Source: Bacillus renqingensis (GTDB lineage Bacteria > Bacillota > Bacilli > Bacillales > Cytobacillaceae). Taken from it: a DNA stretch of 64,000 nt. A program made the translations under genes and the position numbers. The stretch lies in the NCBI RefSeq assembly GCF_016464375.1, contig NZ_JADDIU010000011.1, forward strand, positions 90,784 through 154,783, given 5' to 3'. Below, in pieces: positions 44,813 through 53,310 of the stretch (the stretch's first letter is position 1; every line of letters starts with the position of its first letter). The notes beneath the pieces were generated by a model. The model saw nothing but the letters and a program-made list of their open reading frames with translations, made no database searches and had not been told where the DNA came from.

Positions 44813-47233
44813 TTACAATTCAAGTGCCAGTTTACGGGATAGGTTCTTAAACTCCCGTGCTAGTTCTTTTTCTGATAGAGCCTTAGGTGTCACTACAGAA
44901 ATGTTTTGAGTGATACTTGCACCAGTGGCATTGCCTTGCCCAGAAACACCTCTGTAATTAAAGTCAAAGCTGGTTGGCACTGCATTTTGCATATCCCTTG
45001 AAACTGCTGTCATTGCATCCTCAAAACCTACACCGATACCTTCACCCATGTTGCGGCCAATTCCAGCAAATAGGGTTGAAGGAGAGCGGATACCGAAGAA
45101 GTCTTTAATCCTTGAAACAACATTTCCGAAAAATCCAGATATTTTACTCCATAGCCATGCCCCTGCGTCTGAAATACCTTGCCATAGACCTTTAATCAGA
45201 TTGCCACCCACTTGAGCCATTTGACCGATATAGCCAGTAAAGGCTTTGATCAGTCCAGAGATAATCTGCGGTACTGCTTTAACAATCTCCACGATTATCC
45301 TTGGTAGGTTTGCAATCAATGCCACAAACAGTTGTACACCCGCTAAGATAATCTTATCGATGTTACCAATAACGGCATTGACCAGCGAGCTAACAATCTT
45401 GGGAATAGCACCTACAACAGTAGTAATAATCTGCGGCAATGCCTGAATGAGTGAAACTAGAAGCCGGATACCTGCATCAATAATCAAAGGAATCGAGCCA
45501 ATAACAGCATTGATGATACTGTCGATAATTTGCGGAATTGCTTCCACAACTGCTGTAATAATGGTAGGCAAAGCTGTAACCAGTGAGGACAATAATTGAA
45601 TACCCGCTTCAATAATCTGCGGAATAGATTTAATGATAAAATCCACTATTGCTTTGATGATGACAGGCAATGCAGAAGTAAGCTGAGGTATTGCGTCTAC
45701 CAATCCCTTTGCTAATCCTATAATCAACTGCAAAGCGGCATCCAAAATGAGTGGTAGGTTATCCATCAATCCTTGGACAATCTGCATAACAGCAGAAACT
45801 GCCGCAGGGATGAGTTGTGGTAAAGCGATGCCGATCCCCTCCACTAGTGCTGTTACTAGTTCGATTGCTGCATTTATCAGTAGCGGAAGGTTATCAATTA
45901 ACGCTCCAACAATCGTCATTAGAGCACTTACTGCTGCTGGGATAAGTTCTGGTAAAAGATTTAAAATTGTTTCCAGTACTTGCGCAAATATATTTGTAAC
46001 TAATTCAAGAAGCATTGGTAGCAAGTCTGCAACCGCCGCTAATATTGCGCCTGTCGCTGTTGGCAAGGCGGCTACGATATTTTCTAAAACCGGTACAATA
46101 TTAGTGACAACCGCCTCGAAAGCATCCACAAGATTCTCAGTCAGATTCGTCATATCAGCATTGGCATTACCGAGTCCAGCTGTAAATGAACCAAGTGCGG
46201 CCTGTAGTAACCCAATAGAACCGGAGATTGTCTCGGTTGATTCTTTTGCAAAGTTACCTGCATACTGCTCTGTGTTCTCAAAAAACATCTGCATGGCTAC
46301 TTCAGCCTTTTCCGCTTGTGTGGCGGTGTTCCAAGTGAAATCCAGACCCTTTGCAAGTGCGTAGGCTTCGATATTGGTAGCGTTCATCGCAACACCCAAG
46401 TTATCCATCATATCAAAGTTACCCTTTGCCGCACCTGTGACCGCCTCCAATGCAGAAGACATATCTATACCCATAACAGATGCCATGTCTGCCGCACGTT
46501 GCATAGCCTTTTCAGTTAGCTCAAGACTTCTCTGTTGCTGTATACCAGAACCTTGGAACAACGCACCCATTTTGTTGGCGGTCGCAAGATACTCACTTTG
46601 GGAAACCCCAAGATTTTTATAAGCTTCCTCACCCGTTTTCTGAATCGATGCAGCGTATGCACCAAAAACCGCTTCTGAGCCGCCCAGGTTTTGTTCCAGC
46701 TCTCCAAACTGCGTGACTACTTCTTTACCTAACTTAATAGAAGCGGCTCCGGCTGCAACTGCAACCGCGCCCATCGCCACACTAATTCCCTTAAGTACAC
46801 CCCCAAGCTTTTCAAACCTACCACCAGCATCCTCTGCACTTTTACCAGAATCCTCTAACTCTTCACCGAGATTATCCGCTTCAATTGTGGACTCTTCTAG
46901 TTCACGCTCCATTAGATTCAGTTCTGCCTGAGCCCTATTTAATTGGATCTGCCAGTTTTGGGTGCGGCGGTCATTTTCACCGAAAGAGGAGGAGGCATTG
47001 TCAAGGGCAGCCTTAAGGGTTGAAATCTTTTCTTTCTGTGCGTCAATTTCTTTATTTAAAACGGCATTTCGTGCCGTGATCGATTGAATGGATTTATCAT
47101 TCTTATCAAATTGACTGGTTACAAGGGCCATTTCACTACCTAGTACCTTAAATGATTGATTAATTTCCGAGAGTGCCTTCTTAAATTCTCGCTCACCCTC
47201 GACACCTATTTTTAATCCAAAATTGTCCGCCAT
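44813..47233 (-). CDS. Tail tape measure protein
   Basis: 806 residues. It has an N-terminal coiled coil (residues about 20-130), a glycine/alanine-rich hydrophobic segment, then about eight near-identical roughly 40-residue hydrophobic-amphipathic repeats built around LPQIITAVVEAIPQIIDSII and similar words (residues about 380-690), and a C-terminal domain with GMASP-like FFGIRSPSTLFAGIG. These proteins set tail length and help DNA ejection. The compact size predicts a short tail. Confidence 0.9.
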   Translation of the reverse strand: MADNFGLKIGVEGEREFKKALSEINQSFKVLGSEMALVTSQFDKNDKSIQSITARNAVLNKEIDAQKEKISTLKAALDNASSSFGENDRRTQNWQIQLNRAQAELNLMERELEESTIEADNLGEELEDSGKSAEDAGGRFEKLGGVLKGISVAMGAVAVAAGAASIKLGKEVVTQFGELEQNLGGSEAVFGAYAASIQKTGEEAYKNLGVSQSEYLATANKMGALFQGSGIQQQRSLELTEKAMQRAADMASVMGIDMSSALEAVTGAAKGNFDMMDNLGVAMNATNIEAYALAKGLDFTWNTATQAEKAEVAMQMFFENTEQYAGNFAKESTETISGSIGLLQAALGSFTAGLGNANADMTNLTENLVDAFEAVVTNIVPVLENIVAALPTATGAILAAVADLLPMLLELVTNIFAQVLETILNLLPELIPAAVSALMTIVGALIDNLPLLINAAIELVTALVEGIGIALPQLIPAAVSAVMQIVQGLMDNLPLILDAALQLIIGLAKGLVDAIPQLTSALPVIIKAIVDFIIKSIPQIIEAGIQLLSSLVTALPTIITAVVEAIPQIIDSIINAVIGSIPLIIDAGIRLLVSLIQALPQIITTVVGAIPKIVSSLVNAVIGNIDKIILAGVQLFVALIANLPRIIVEIVKAVPQIISGLIKAFTGYIGQMAQVGGNLIKGLWQGISDAGAWLWSKISGFFGNVVSRIKDFFGIRSPSTLFAGIGRNMGEGIGVGFEDAMTAVSRDMQNAVPTSFDFNYRGVSGQGNATGASITQNISVVTPKALSEKELAREFKNLSRKLALEL

Positions 47234-47247
47234 CCCTTCACCTCCTC

Positions 47248-47822
47248 CTATATGCCTAGTGGGATAATATCGTCAATTGTCCGAGTTTTCTTTGGTTTTT
47301 CAATACCATGCCATTGCTTGTGGCAAGTCCATAAATCAAAAAACAGCCCAATTGGCATAAGCCAGAATTCCTCTGCTTCCATGCCCATCTGAACCGTTCC
47401 ATAATAAAGAAGCCGGGTAAAGACCTCAGCGTCCGTTACCCGACTTCCACGTTTTTTGGAGTTTCCTCCTCACTTTCTACATTTCTCTTTGTACCTTTGA
47501 ACATCGCCTCGGTAATTGCAGTTTTATATGCCGCTAAGTCAAGCGGTGAGGTAAGAAGCTCCACTTCTTCCTCTGTCAACAATTCTTCTGGTGCGTTCTT
47601 ATTCTTAAGATTGCGAATCAAAATGGACTGGTTTGCAAGCAGCGTGATTAGCCAAACAATCTCGTCCAGTGCCATCTCGAAGTTTTCTGATTTCATCAGT
47701 TTTTCTCCAAGGTTTTCAAGACCACCGTAACGACCGGCAATGGCCTTTGTTGCACGTGTAGTTAAAACCAGTTCATACTCTTTGTCACCTATGTTGATTG
47801 AGGCACTTCTATCATTATCCAT
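47248..47822 (-). CDS. Tail assembly chaperone fusion made by -1 frameshift (gpGT-like)
   Basis: Translation starts at 47822, shifts back one base at the A-AAA-AAC heptamer (47451-47457) and continues for about 65 codons: RGSRVTDAEVFTRLLYYGTVQMG, then FWLMPIGLFFDLWTCHKQWHG, ending IDDIIPLGI at TAG 47248-47250. The downstream frame has no start codon or ribosome binding site of its own, lies between the chaperone and the tape measure gene, and has the size of lambda gpT-type extensions. The fusion would coat the tape measure protein during tail assembly. Confidence 0.8.
47436..47822 (-). CDS. Tail assembly chaperone (gpG-like)
   Basis: 128 residues beginning MDNDRSASINIGDKEYELVLTTRATKAIAGRYGGLENLGEKL, the start of Firmicute phage tail assembly chaperones, with a helical middle and acidic tail. 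It terminates at 47436 in the zero frame. It lies between the major tail protein and the tape measure gene, the standard place for the gpG/gpGT pair. Confidence 0.85.
   Translation of the reverse strand: MDNDRSASINIGDKEYELVLTTRATKAIAGRYGGLENLGEKLMKSENFEMALDEIVWLITLLANQSILIRNLKNKNAPEELLTEEEVELLTSPLDLAAYKTAITEAMFKGTKRNVESEEETPKNVEVG
47451..47457 (-). promoter_or_regulatory. Slippery heptamer A-AAA-AAC for -1 frameshifting
   Basis: In the chaperone frame the codons read CCA AAA AAC, so A-AAA-AAC is correctly phased for a -1 slip. The zero-frame stop follows five codons later (TAA at 47436-47438). Confidence 0.8.
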
Positions 47823-47833
47823 GATTTCCCCTC

Positions 47834-48424
47834 CTATGGTTCAGGTGTATATACAGGTTCATAGACTTCAGTGAACCAGCCTGTTATGGTGGTCGATGAA
47901 ACACCAGGATCACCTTCTGTAACTTCCGCTTTCCATGGGTGCTTGCCCAATCCATCCAGCTTATTCCTACGCATAACGGTTCCTTCGATGGTGGGTGTAG
48001 AAAAGGTAATGGAATCAGCCTTTGTCTGTAAGTTGGTAGCTGGTAGTCCAAACTTAACGCGATACAGCCAAAAATAGCGGTATGTTCCATTAGCCCTTTG
48101 TGCACGAAACCCTACTGCAACTGGTGTACCCACATTTTCACTGGCTGAGATTAATACTCCGTTGTCATCTGTAGAAGCACCAGTTAAATCCGCTGCAACT
48201 GTCGGACCAATGTCGTCAACACCGAGAGTGAGAGTACCACTGTTAAAGTCTTTCACAACCTCAGCCGCACCATCGTCAGCATACAGAATTGCTTCTACCA
48301 GTTCTACCGAAAGTTCAGCAGTGATGGCTTTTGCAAGTACAGAAGGTTGGGCATAAGTTTCCTCACCGTTAGCGTCCTCGGTTATTTTTGAATAGTACAG
48401 TCTATCAAGACCGATCGTTGCCAT
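47834..48424 (-). CDS. Major tail protein (phi13-like family)
   Basis: 196 residues starting MATIGLDRLYYSKITED, with GFRAQRANGTYRYFWLYRVKFGLPATNLQTKADSITFSTPTIEGTVMRR, which matches phi13-type major tail (tube) proteins. It assembles into the tail tube. Its position between the tail-completion gene and the tail chaperone is canonical. Confidence 0.88.
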   Translation of the reverse strand: MATIGLDRLYYSKITEDANGEETYAQPSVLAKAITAELSVELVEAILYADDGAAEVVKDFNSGTLTLGVDDIGPTVAADLTGASTDDNGVLISASENVGTPVAVGFRAQRANGTYRYFWLYRVKFGLPATNLQTKADSITFSTPTIEGTVMRRNKLDGLGKHPWKAEVTEGDPGVSSTTITGWFTEVYEPVYTPEP

Positions 48425-48427
48425 GTG

Positions 48428-48769
48428 TTATTCCTCCAATCTATAGTTTTTCGCCACATCGATGGCGTAATGATGATATCCAGTATCATCCTCGTGACCG
48501 ATGTATCTTCGTTCGGTCACAGTGAACTCTGCATTTATTAAAGAAGTTGTGAGCTGTCTTTTCCTCTCTAGGTAATTATTTTTAGAGAACAGCGATATCC
48601 TCGCTTCCTGCACATCAAAGCCTGGACGGTTATCCGCATGAACTTCAAAAATATCCGAAAGAGGGATAATCACGACATACTCATCTGGTGCCAAACCTGA
48701 AAAAACCCCGGTTTCCACGGGAAGCGGTATAGTGGAAACAAGGGTATTTAATTCCTCTAAAATATTCAT
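48428..48769 (-). CDS. Probable tail terminator/tail completion protein
   Basis: 113 residues beginning MNILEELNTLVSTI, with VETGVFSGLAPDEYVVIIPL and a C-terminal YHHYAIDVAKNYRLEE. Size, sequence style and position between the HK97 gp10-like gene and the major tail protein fit tail terminator proteins that cap the tube. It overlaps the gp10-like gene by 4 bp. Confidence 0.7.
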   Translation of the reverse strand: MNILEELNTLVSTIPLPVETGVFSGLAPDEYVVIIPLSDIFEVHADNRPGFDVQEARISLFSKNNYLERKRQLTTSLINAEFTVTERRYIGHEDDTGYHHYAIDVAKNYRLEE

Positions 48770-49197
48770 ATCTTCTCGATCTCCTCCTCCAGCTTGGCGA
48801 CCATTGCGTTGATGCAGGGTTTCCTCGATGTATTCCTCGCAGGCTTTAAGAAGGGTTTTGCAGGCTGACCATGTTTGCCATATTCGATGATGCTGGCAAG
48901 TTTAGCATTGCTCTCACCATCAGATCGCGGCTCAGCAAAGCCAACTTTTACATTGAAGTTACCGTTTCTATCCTGCTTTGCACTCGAGAGTCCTAATGAA
49001 GATAGCAGCTCGCCAGTACTTTTAGATGGATATTTCGTACCCTTGCCAACCACCTTACTTAGATTTCCTTTGACTTTATCCAGCACCACTTCACCGCCAA
49101 CTTCCAAAACCTTAGGAAGAATCACATCGGTCTGGTCAGCTAATCGGGATACCTTTAAAAGGAATTCTTCTGGCATCTTTATATTCGCTTTTGCCAT
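48766..49197 (-). CDS. HK97 gp10-like head-tail protein
   Basis: 143 residues. KVLEVGGEVVLDKVKGNLSKVVG, a TGELLSSLGLS segment and a late ASIIEYGKHGQPAKPFLKPARNTSR match the HK97 gp10 family, putative neck or tail-joining proteins. ATG 49197 is chosen because GAGGTG lies six bases upstream; nearby alternative starts differ by three codons. Confidence 0.82.
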   Translation of the reverse strand: MAKANIKMPEEFLLKVSRLADQTDVILPKVLEVGGEVVLDKVKGNLSKVVGKGTKYPSKSTGELLSSLGLSSAKQDRNGNFNVKVGFAEPRSDGESNAKLASIIEYGKHGQPAKPFLKPARNTSRKPCINAMVAKLEEEIEKI

Positions 49198-49202
49198 ATC
49201 CA

Positions 49203-49538
49203 TCACCTCACAGTTGGTTCTAGCTTTTCGGCTAAAACCTCGACATACATCCCTCGGTTTCTTACATCCTCAACACTTAAAATCTGATATCTGCCATCAT
49301 CACAGACGATAACCATTTCATTGGTCACCTTAAGTCCATAAATTTTCCTAAACCGAAACAAGGAAGTTGCAGATGAAAATGATGCCATATTCGTCCACTG
49401 CTCACTGCCATGACGATCTTCCTTGTAAGCAAGTACACTAGCGAGTATGTTGTCACCTTTTGTAGCGAAACCTTCCTCATCCTTTATTGGTACCGTGCTA
49501 ATGATATCGATGAAGGTATTCATCTTTCCAAAGCTCAT
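49203..49538 (-). CDS. Phage head closure protein
   Basis: 111 residues. MSFGKMNTFIDIISTVPIKDEEGF and HGSEQWTNMASFSSATSLFRFRKI with a final GRYQILSVEDVRNRGMYVEVLAEKL match SPP1 gp16-type head-closure (stopper) proteins, which seal the portal after DNA packaging. ATG 49538 lies next to the stop of the preceding connector gene, indicating translational coupling. Confidence 0.82.
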   Translation of the reverse strand: MSFGKMNTFIDIISTVPIKDEEGFATKGDNILASVLAYKEDRHGSEQWTNMASFSSATSLFRFRKIYGLKVTNEMVIVCDDGRYQILSVEDVRNRGMYVEVLAEKLEPTVR

Positions 49539-49539
49539 G

Positions 49540-49860
49540 CTAAACACCCCACTCACGGTCAAGTCGCAATAGTAAGTTCACCGTGTTCCATACTTGTTGC
49601 CCCGCCTGTACGCTATCAGCAAAGAAACCTGCCGTCGAGCCATCTCTACTTTCATAGAAATGACTCGATAACATAATCACTGCTTGTTCTGTTGTTGGAG
49701 GCATAGCATGGGTTTCATAATAGTCTTCAGGAACGTGCTGATAGCTCTGTGCATAGGAGACTGCAGCAGTGATAAATCCAATGAGGAGAGCATCATCCTG
49801 ATCATGTGCTAAAATTAAGTTCGCTTTAACTTTAGGCAAGAGATTATCTGCCACTGCCAT
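49540..49860 (-). CDS. Head-tail connector (gp6-like)
   Basis: 106 residues, helical, with VKANLILAHDQDDALLIGFITAAVSYAQSYQHV and TTEQAVIMLSSHFYESRDG, as in HK97 gp6/SPP1 gp15-type adaptor proteins that bind under the portal. A C-terminal NTVNLLLRLDREWGV is typical. It is located between the head fibre and the head closure genes. Confidence 0.85.
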   Translation of the reverse strand: MAVADNLLPKVKANLILAHDQDDALLIGFITAAVSYAQSYQHVPEDYYETHAMPPTTEQAVIMLSSHFYESRDGSTAGFFADSVQAGQQVWNTVNLLLRLDREWGV

Positions 49861-49886
49861 ACCACCAACCTCCTTTACATTCCACC

Positions 49887-50099
49887 TTAGTCAGCCTCCA
49901 TAAGCCCCGCTGCTTTTAGTTTGGCCAGCAGGGCATTGAAGTCCGTAACTAGACCAGCAACATCGGTGGCGGTGCTGTCTGCCTGGTTTTCAGCAACAGG
50001 AAGCCCCGTAACCGAGGCCCCTTCTTTAATTTCTAAAACACCGCCGATGACAGTTTTTTCTCCGCCTTGTTCGGTATAATTCTTCGTGTTATAACTCAT
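49887..50099 (-). CDS. Head fibre-like protein
   Basis: 70 residues starting MSYNTKNYTEQGGEKTVIGG, with LEIKEGASVTGLPVAENQADSTATDVAGLVTDFNALLAKLK. This matches small head-fibre family proteins encoded right after the major capsid gene in many Firmicute siphophages. It probably decorates the capsid. Confidence 0.75.
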   Translation of the reverse strand: MSYNTKNYTEQGGEKTVIGGVLEIKEGASVTGLPVAENQADSTATDVAGLVTDFNALLAKLKAAGLMEAD

Positions 50100-50111
50100 A
50101 AGGCACCTCCG

Positions 50112-51305
50112 TTAGGCTTTCTGTTGGAGTACCTTAACGGCCTCCGGTAAGATAAGCTTTCCATCAACTCGTTGAGTCGCAATAAATCCTACTTGACCTG
50201 TAACAGCATAGAGTTCATTTAATCGTTTGAATACTCGTCCTTGACGGTCTGCCACCCAGTAATAACTAAAATCACCGAATACCACAGTCTTTGCACCTGC
50301 TTCAATAGTAGGTACATAGGATGAGGTGTACAGCGGACGGTTAAGAATAGTATCAGGTGTTCCCGCTTGGATGGAAGGTTGCCATAGGTACTGGCCATTA
50401 CCGTCTTTTAATTTACGGATAGCTTTTATAGTGGCATCATTCATTACGAATACTGCCTTATTACGATAAGGTGCTTTCAAGCTGTAGAATAAATCTAAAA
50501 CCTCATCCAAAGTAATGGCAGTGGCACTTGCCGCAGTAACACCAACTTGACCGCCGCCTGTGGCATTTAAAATCCCTGTTGGCTTACCTGTGCCATCACC
50601 TACAAAGAAGGCTTCCTCCTCCTTGTTACCAATGCGACGGGCAAATTCTCTTGTGATGTAGCTTTCGAGATTAAACACGGAATCGTTTAGTAGCTCCTCA
50701 GAGACTTTAATCATTGTCGCTAGTTTATAGGCCCCGATGGATACTTGACCGAAGCTGTCATCACTTTCTGGGATAGCTCCTTCTTCATCTATCCAGCTTG
50801 CTGTACCTTTGCTTGCAACAACAGGAATCTTGCGGTCACCAGAAGATGTAGTGATTACATTGGCCAATCTACGGAAAATATTTTCTTCCTCTAGAGCTTC
50901 TACTAGGGTACGCTCAAACTCATCAGGTACAAGAAATCCACCTTCAGAATCAGTGCCAATCTTTAGAGCGTTCCTTACTTCATAGCTGACATTGTCACGC
51001 ATCGCATTCCAGAAAGCTTTTTTGTATTCAGCACTTGCACGGCCGGTCTTTTCCTCTCCAGTTCTAGTAGGTTCGTTCGTAATTGGGTTACTGGTTGCTT
51101 TGGACAGTTCTAAGTCGATAGATGCTTGGCGTTCTAAACGCTCAATTTCCTTACCAAGAGCCACCACATCGGCTTCCATTTTTTCATAGGTTGTCGTGTC
51201 CTCGGCGGATAACAGTCCGTCACCGCCACGTTTTGAATCAAGGAATGCCTTTGCTGCGTCCCAAGCTTTAGCGCGTTTCTCACGCAATTCAAGAATTTTA
51301 CTCAT
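50112..51305 (-). CDS. Major capsid protein (HK97 fold)
   Basis: 397 residues. The N-terminal about 100 residues are a coiled-coil scaffold-like delta domain (LREKRAKAWDAAKAFLDSK...LERQASIDLELSK), removed by the protease in this family. The mature part has DSEGGFLVPDEFERTLVEALEEENIFRRLANV, KVSEELLNDSVFNLESYI and FFVGDGTGKPTGIL, all typical of HK97-type capsids. It follows the ClpP-type protease gene by 19 bp. Confidence 0.93.
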   Translation of the reverse strand: MSKILELREKRAKAWDAAKAFLDSKRGGDGLLSAEDTTTYEKMEADVVALGKEIERLERQASIDLELSKATSNPITNEPTRTGEEKTGRASAEYKKAFWNAMRDNVSYEVRNALKIGTDSEGGFLVPDEFERTLVEALEEENIFRRLANVITTSSGDRKIPVVASKGTASWIDEEGAIPESDDSFGQVSIGAYKLATMIKVSEELLNDSVFNLESYITREFARRIGNKEEEAFFVGDGTGKPTGILNATGGGQVGVTAASATAITLDEVLDLFYSLKAPYRNKAVFVMNDATIKAIRKLKDGNGQYLWQPSIQAGTPDTILNRPLYTSSYVPTIEAGAKTVVFGDFSYYWVADRQGRVFKRLNELYAVTGQVGFIATQRVDGKLILPEAVKVLQQKA

Positions 51306-51324
51306 TGTTATTTCCTCCTTTAAA

Positions 51325-52014
51325 TTAGTGCGAAATTAAAGAAAGCCGCTTATCCAGCGACTCAATGGGTGTACCTGTTTTCTGTTTTGGTTGTTTTGGC
51401 AGTTTGCTGATGAGCGAGTTAGTAACCGCCATCCTGCTAAAAATAAGACTATCCGTCAAATCCGGTGTTTCACTTTCCATGAACATGATTTTGTCTGCAA
51501 AACCAAGTTCAATCGCTTTATTGGAATTCATCCATGACTCTGCATCCATTAGATGGGAGAGTTTTGTTCGAGAAAGACCCGTCTTTAACTCATAGGCATT
51601 AATAATGCTTTCCTTGACCTCATCCAATAGTGCTTTGGCTCGTAGCATTTCCTCACTGTCACCGATAGCAATCGTTGATGGGTTATGAATCATAAGCATA
51701 GATACAGGAGACATATATACATCTCCACCTGCCATTGCAATAACGGATGCCGCACTTGCCGCAAGCCCATCAATCTTTACAGTGACTTTTCCGGTATACT
51801 CCATCAGCATGTTATAAATCTGAGCTGCTGCGAACACATCACCACCAGGGGAATTAATCCACACCGTAATATCACCGGTGCCTGCCAGCAATTCATCTTT
51901 AAAAATCTTTGGTGTGACCTCATCGCCCCACCAGGTTTCTTCGGATATCACTCCATTTAAATAGAGGGTACGTTCTTCATCAGAATCTCGCACCCAGTTC
52001 CAAAACTTCCTCAT
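51325..52014 (-). CDS. Head maturation protease, ClpP-type
   Basis: 229 residues. The ClpP/crotonase-fold protease region includes VWINSPGGDVFAAAQIYNML, the nucleophile serine in DGLAASAASVIAMAGG and the histidine in MLMIHNPS. It cleaves the capsid scaffold domain during maturation. It is encoded between portal and capsid, directly joined to the portal stop. Confidence 0.92.
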   Translation of the reverse strand: MRKFWNWVRDSDEERTLYLNGVISEETWWGDEVTPKIFKDELLAGTGDITVWINSPGGDVFAAAQIYNMLMEYTGKVTVKIDGLAASAASVIAMAGGDVYMSPVSMLMIHNPSTIAIGDSEEMLRAKALLDEVKESIINAYELKTGLSRTKLSHLMDAESWMNSNKAIELGFADKIMFMESETPDLTDSLIFSRMAVTNSLISKLPKQPKQKTGTPIESLDKRLSLISH

Positions 52015-53259
52015 TTACTGACCCCCTTCGGTTTTGGCAAACGCGCCTGCGTCAGCCAGTTTTGTCATATTTCCGTTAACCAGATATAAATCGCCACCTT
52101 CCTCAGCCGGTATGCGGTTCATATCCTCCAGTTCACGGATATCGTTGGCTGACATCCAGCCATTTTGTCGACCTGTAGCGTAGCCATTCATACGACTTTG
52201 GTAATCACCACGAAGCAGACCGTCCAAATTGAACTTGATAAACAGTGAAGTTTTCTCAGAAGGCAAAATAAGCGATTGCTGAAGACTTTGTTCCCATCGC
52301 ACCACCCACGGATCGAGGGTGTATTTTACAAACTCCAACGATTGCTGCTCAATATTGGAGAAACTAGACTTCTCAAGATCACCTACCATGTGGGGCGGCA
52401 CTCGGAAAATCCTCGCAATCTCATTAACTTGGAATTTCCGTGTTTCAAGAAATTGCGCCTGTTCCGGCGGGATACCAATGGCTTGGAACTTCATGCCTTC
52501 TTCCAACACAGCAATTTTGTGAGCGTTGCCTGTGCCTTGGTAGGCGCTATTCCAACTATCCTTGACCCTCTGTATATCTTTGATTACTCCTGGGTGTTCC
52601 AGCACACCTCCGGGATTAGCACCGTTGGCAAAGAATGCCGCACCGTACTCTTCAGTAGCAAGTGACATACCGATTGCATTTTTCGCCATAGCGATTGGGC
52701 TATAACCAATGAGTCCATCAAAACCTAAGCCAGGTATGTGTAGAACTTCATCTTTACGGAGTGTTACATATCCACCTTTTGGGTTTAGGCCACTTTCATC
52801 AGTATCACGATAGTAGATATAGACCAGCTCTCCGTTTGTTGCTCGACTAACTTCCATCTTGTTGGGGAGTAGGGGATAAAGAGCCACTGCCTGCCCACGA
52901 CCGTTTCTGACCACCTGTGCATAGGCATTGCCCCAAAGCAAAAGATGACTCATCAGTGTTTCTCGAAACACGAATGAAGTCATCTCTGGATTTGGTTCAT
53001 CATGAAGAAGGTAATACAGCGGGTGGAAAGGAATCTTTTCTTTACCTCCATCAGAACGATATCTATATACATGAAGTGGCAGTCCTGCAATCGCTTCAGC
53101 TAGTATCCTTACGCAGGCATACACTGCTGTTGCCTGCATCGCAGTATGCTCATTCACTGTTTTGCCAGATGACGTACCACCAAATAGGAAGGAAAATGCA
53201 CTGCCCACACGGTTTTGCGGTTTGTCCCTTGATCGAAACAGTCCTTTTATTAGATTCAT
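52015..53259 (-). CDS. Portal protein (HK97 family)
   Basis: 414 residues. GKTVNEHTAMQATAVYACVRILAEAIAGLPLHVY, GNAYAQVVRNGRGQAVALYPL and EIARIFRVPPHMVGDLEKSSFSNIEQQSLEFVKYTL are classic HK97-type portal motifs. It forms the dodecameric ring through which DNA is packaged. ATG 53259 follows CGGAGGTG. Confidence 0.94.
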   Translation of the reverse strand: MNLIKGLFRSRDKPQNRVGSAFSFLFGGTSSGKTVNEHTAMQATAVYACVRILAEAIAGLPLHVYRYRSDGGKEKIPFHPLYYLLHDEPNPEMTSFVFRETLMSHLLLWGNAYAQVVRNGRGQAVALYPLLPNKMEVSRATNGELVYIYYRDTDESGLNPKGGYVTLRKDEVLHIPGLGFDGLIGYSPIAMAKNAIGMSLATEEYGAAFFANGANPGGVLEHPGVIKDIQRVKDSWNSAYQGTGNAHKIAVLEEGMKFQAIGIPPEQAQFLETRKFQVNEIARIFRVPPHMVGDLEKSSFSNIEQQSLEFVKYTLDPWVVRWEQSLQQSLILPSEKTSLFIKFNLDGLLRGDYQSRMNGYATGRQNGWMSANDIRELEDMNRIPAEEGGDLYLVNGNMTKLADAGAFAKTEGGQ

Positions 53260-53310
53260 AGGCGTCACCTCCGAATAAAAAACTAGCAATATTGTGTTAA
53301 CTATTAAGGT

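Noticed and set aside
45747..46364. 205-codon plus-strand frame inside the tape measure gene
   Set aside because: It is the antisense shadow of the repetitive tape measure sequence, rich in Ser/Ala/Ile, without a ribosome binding site.
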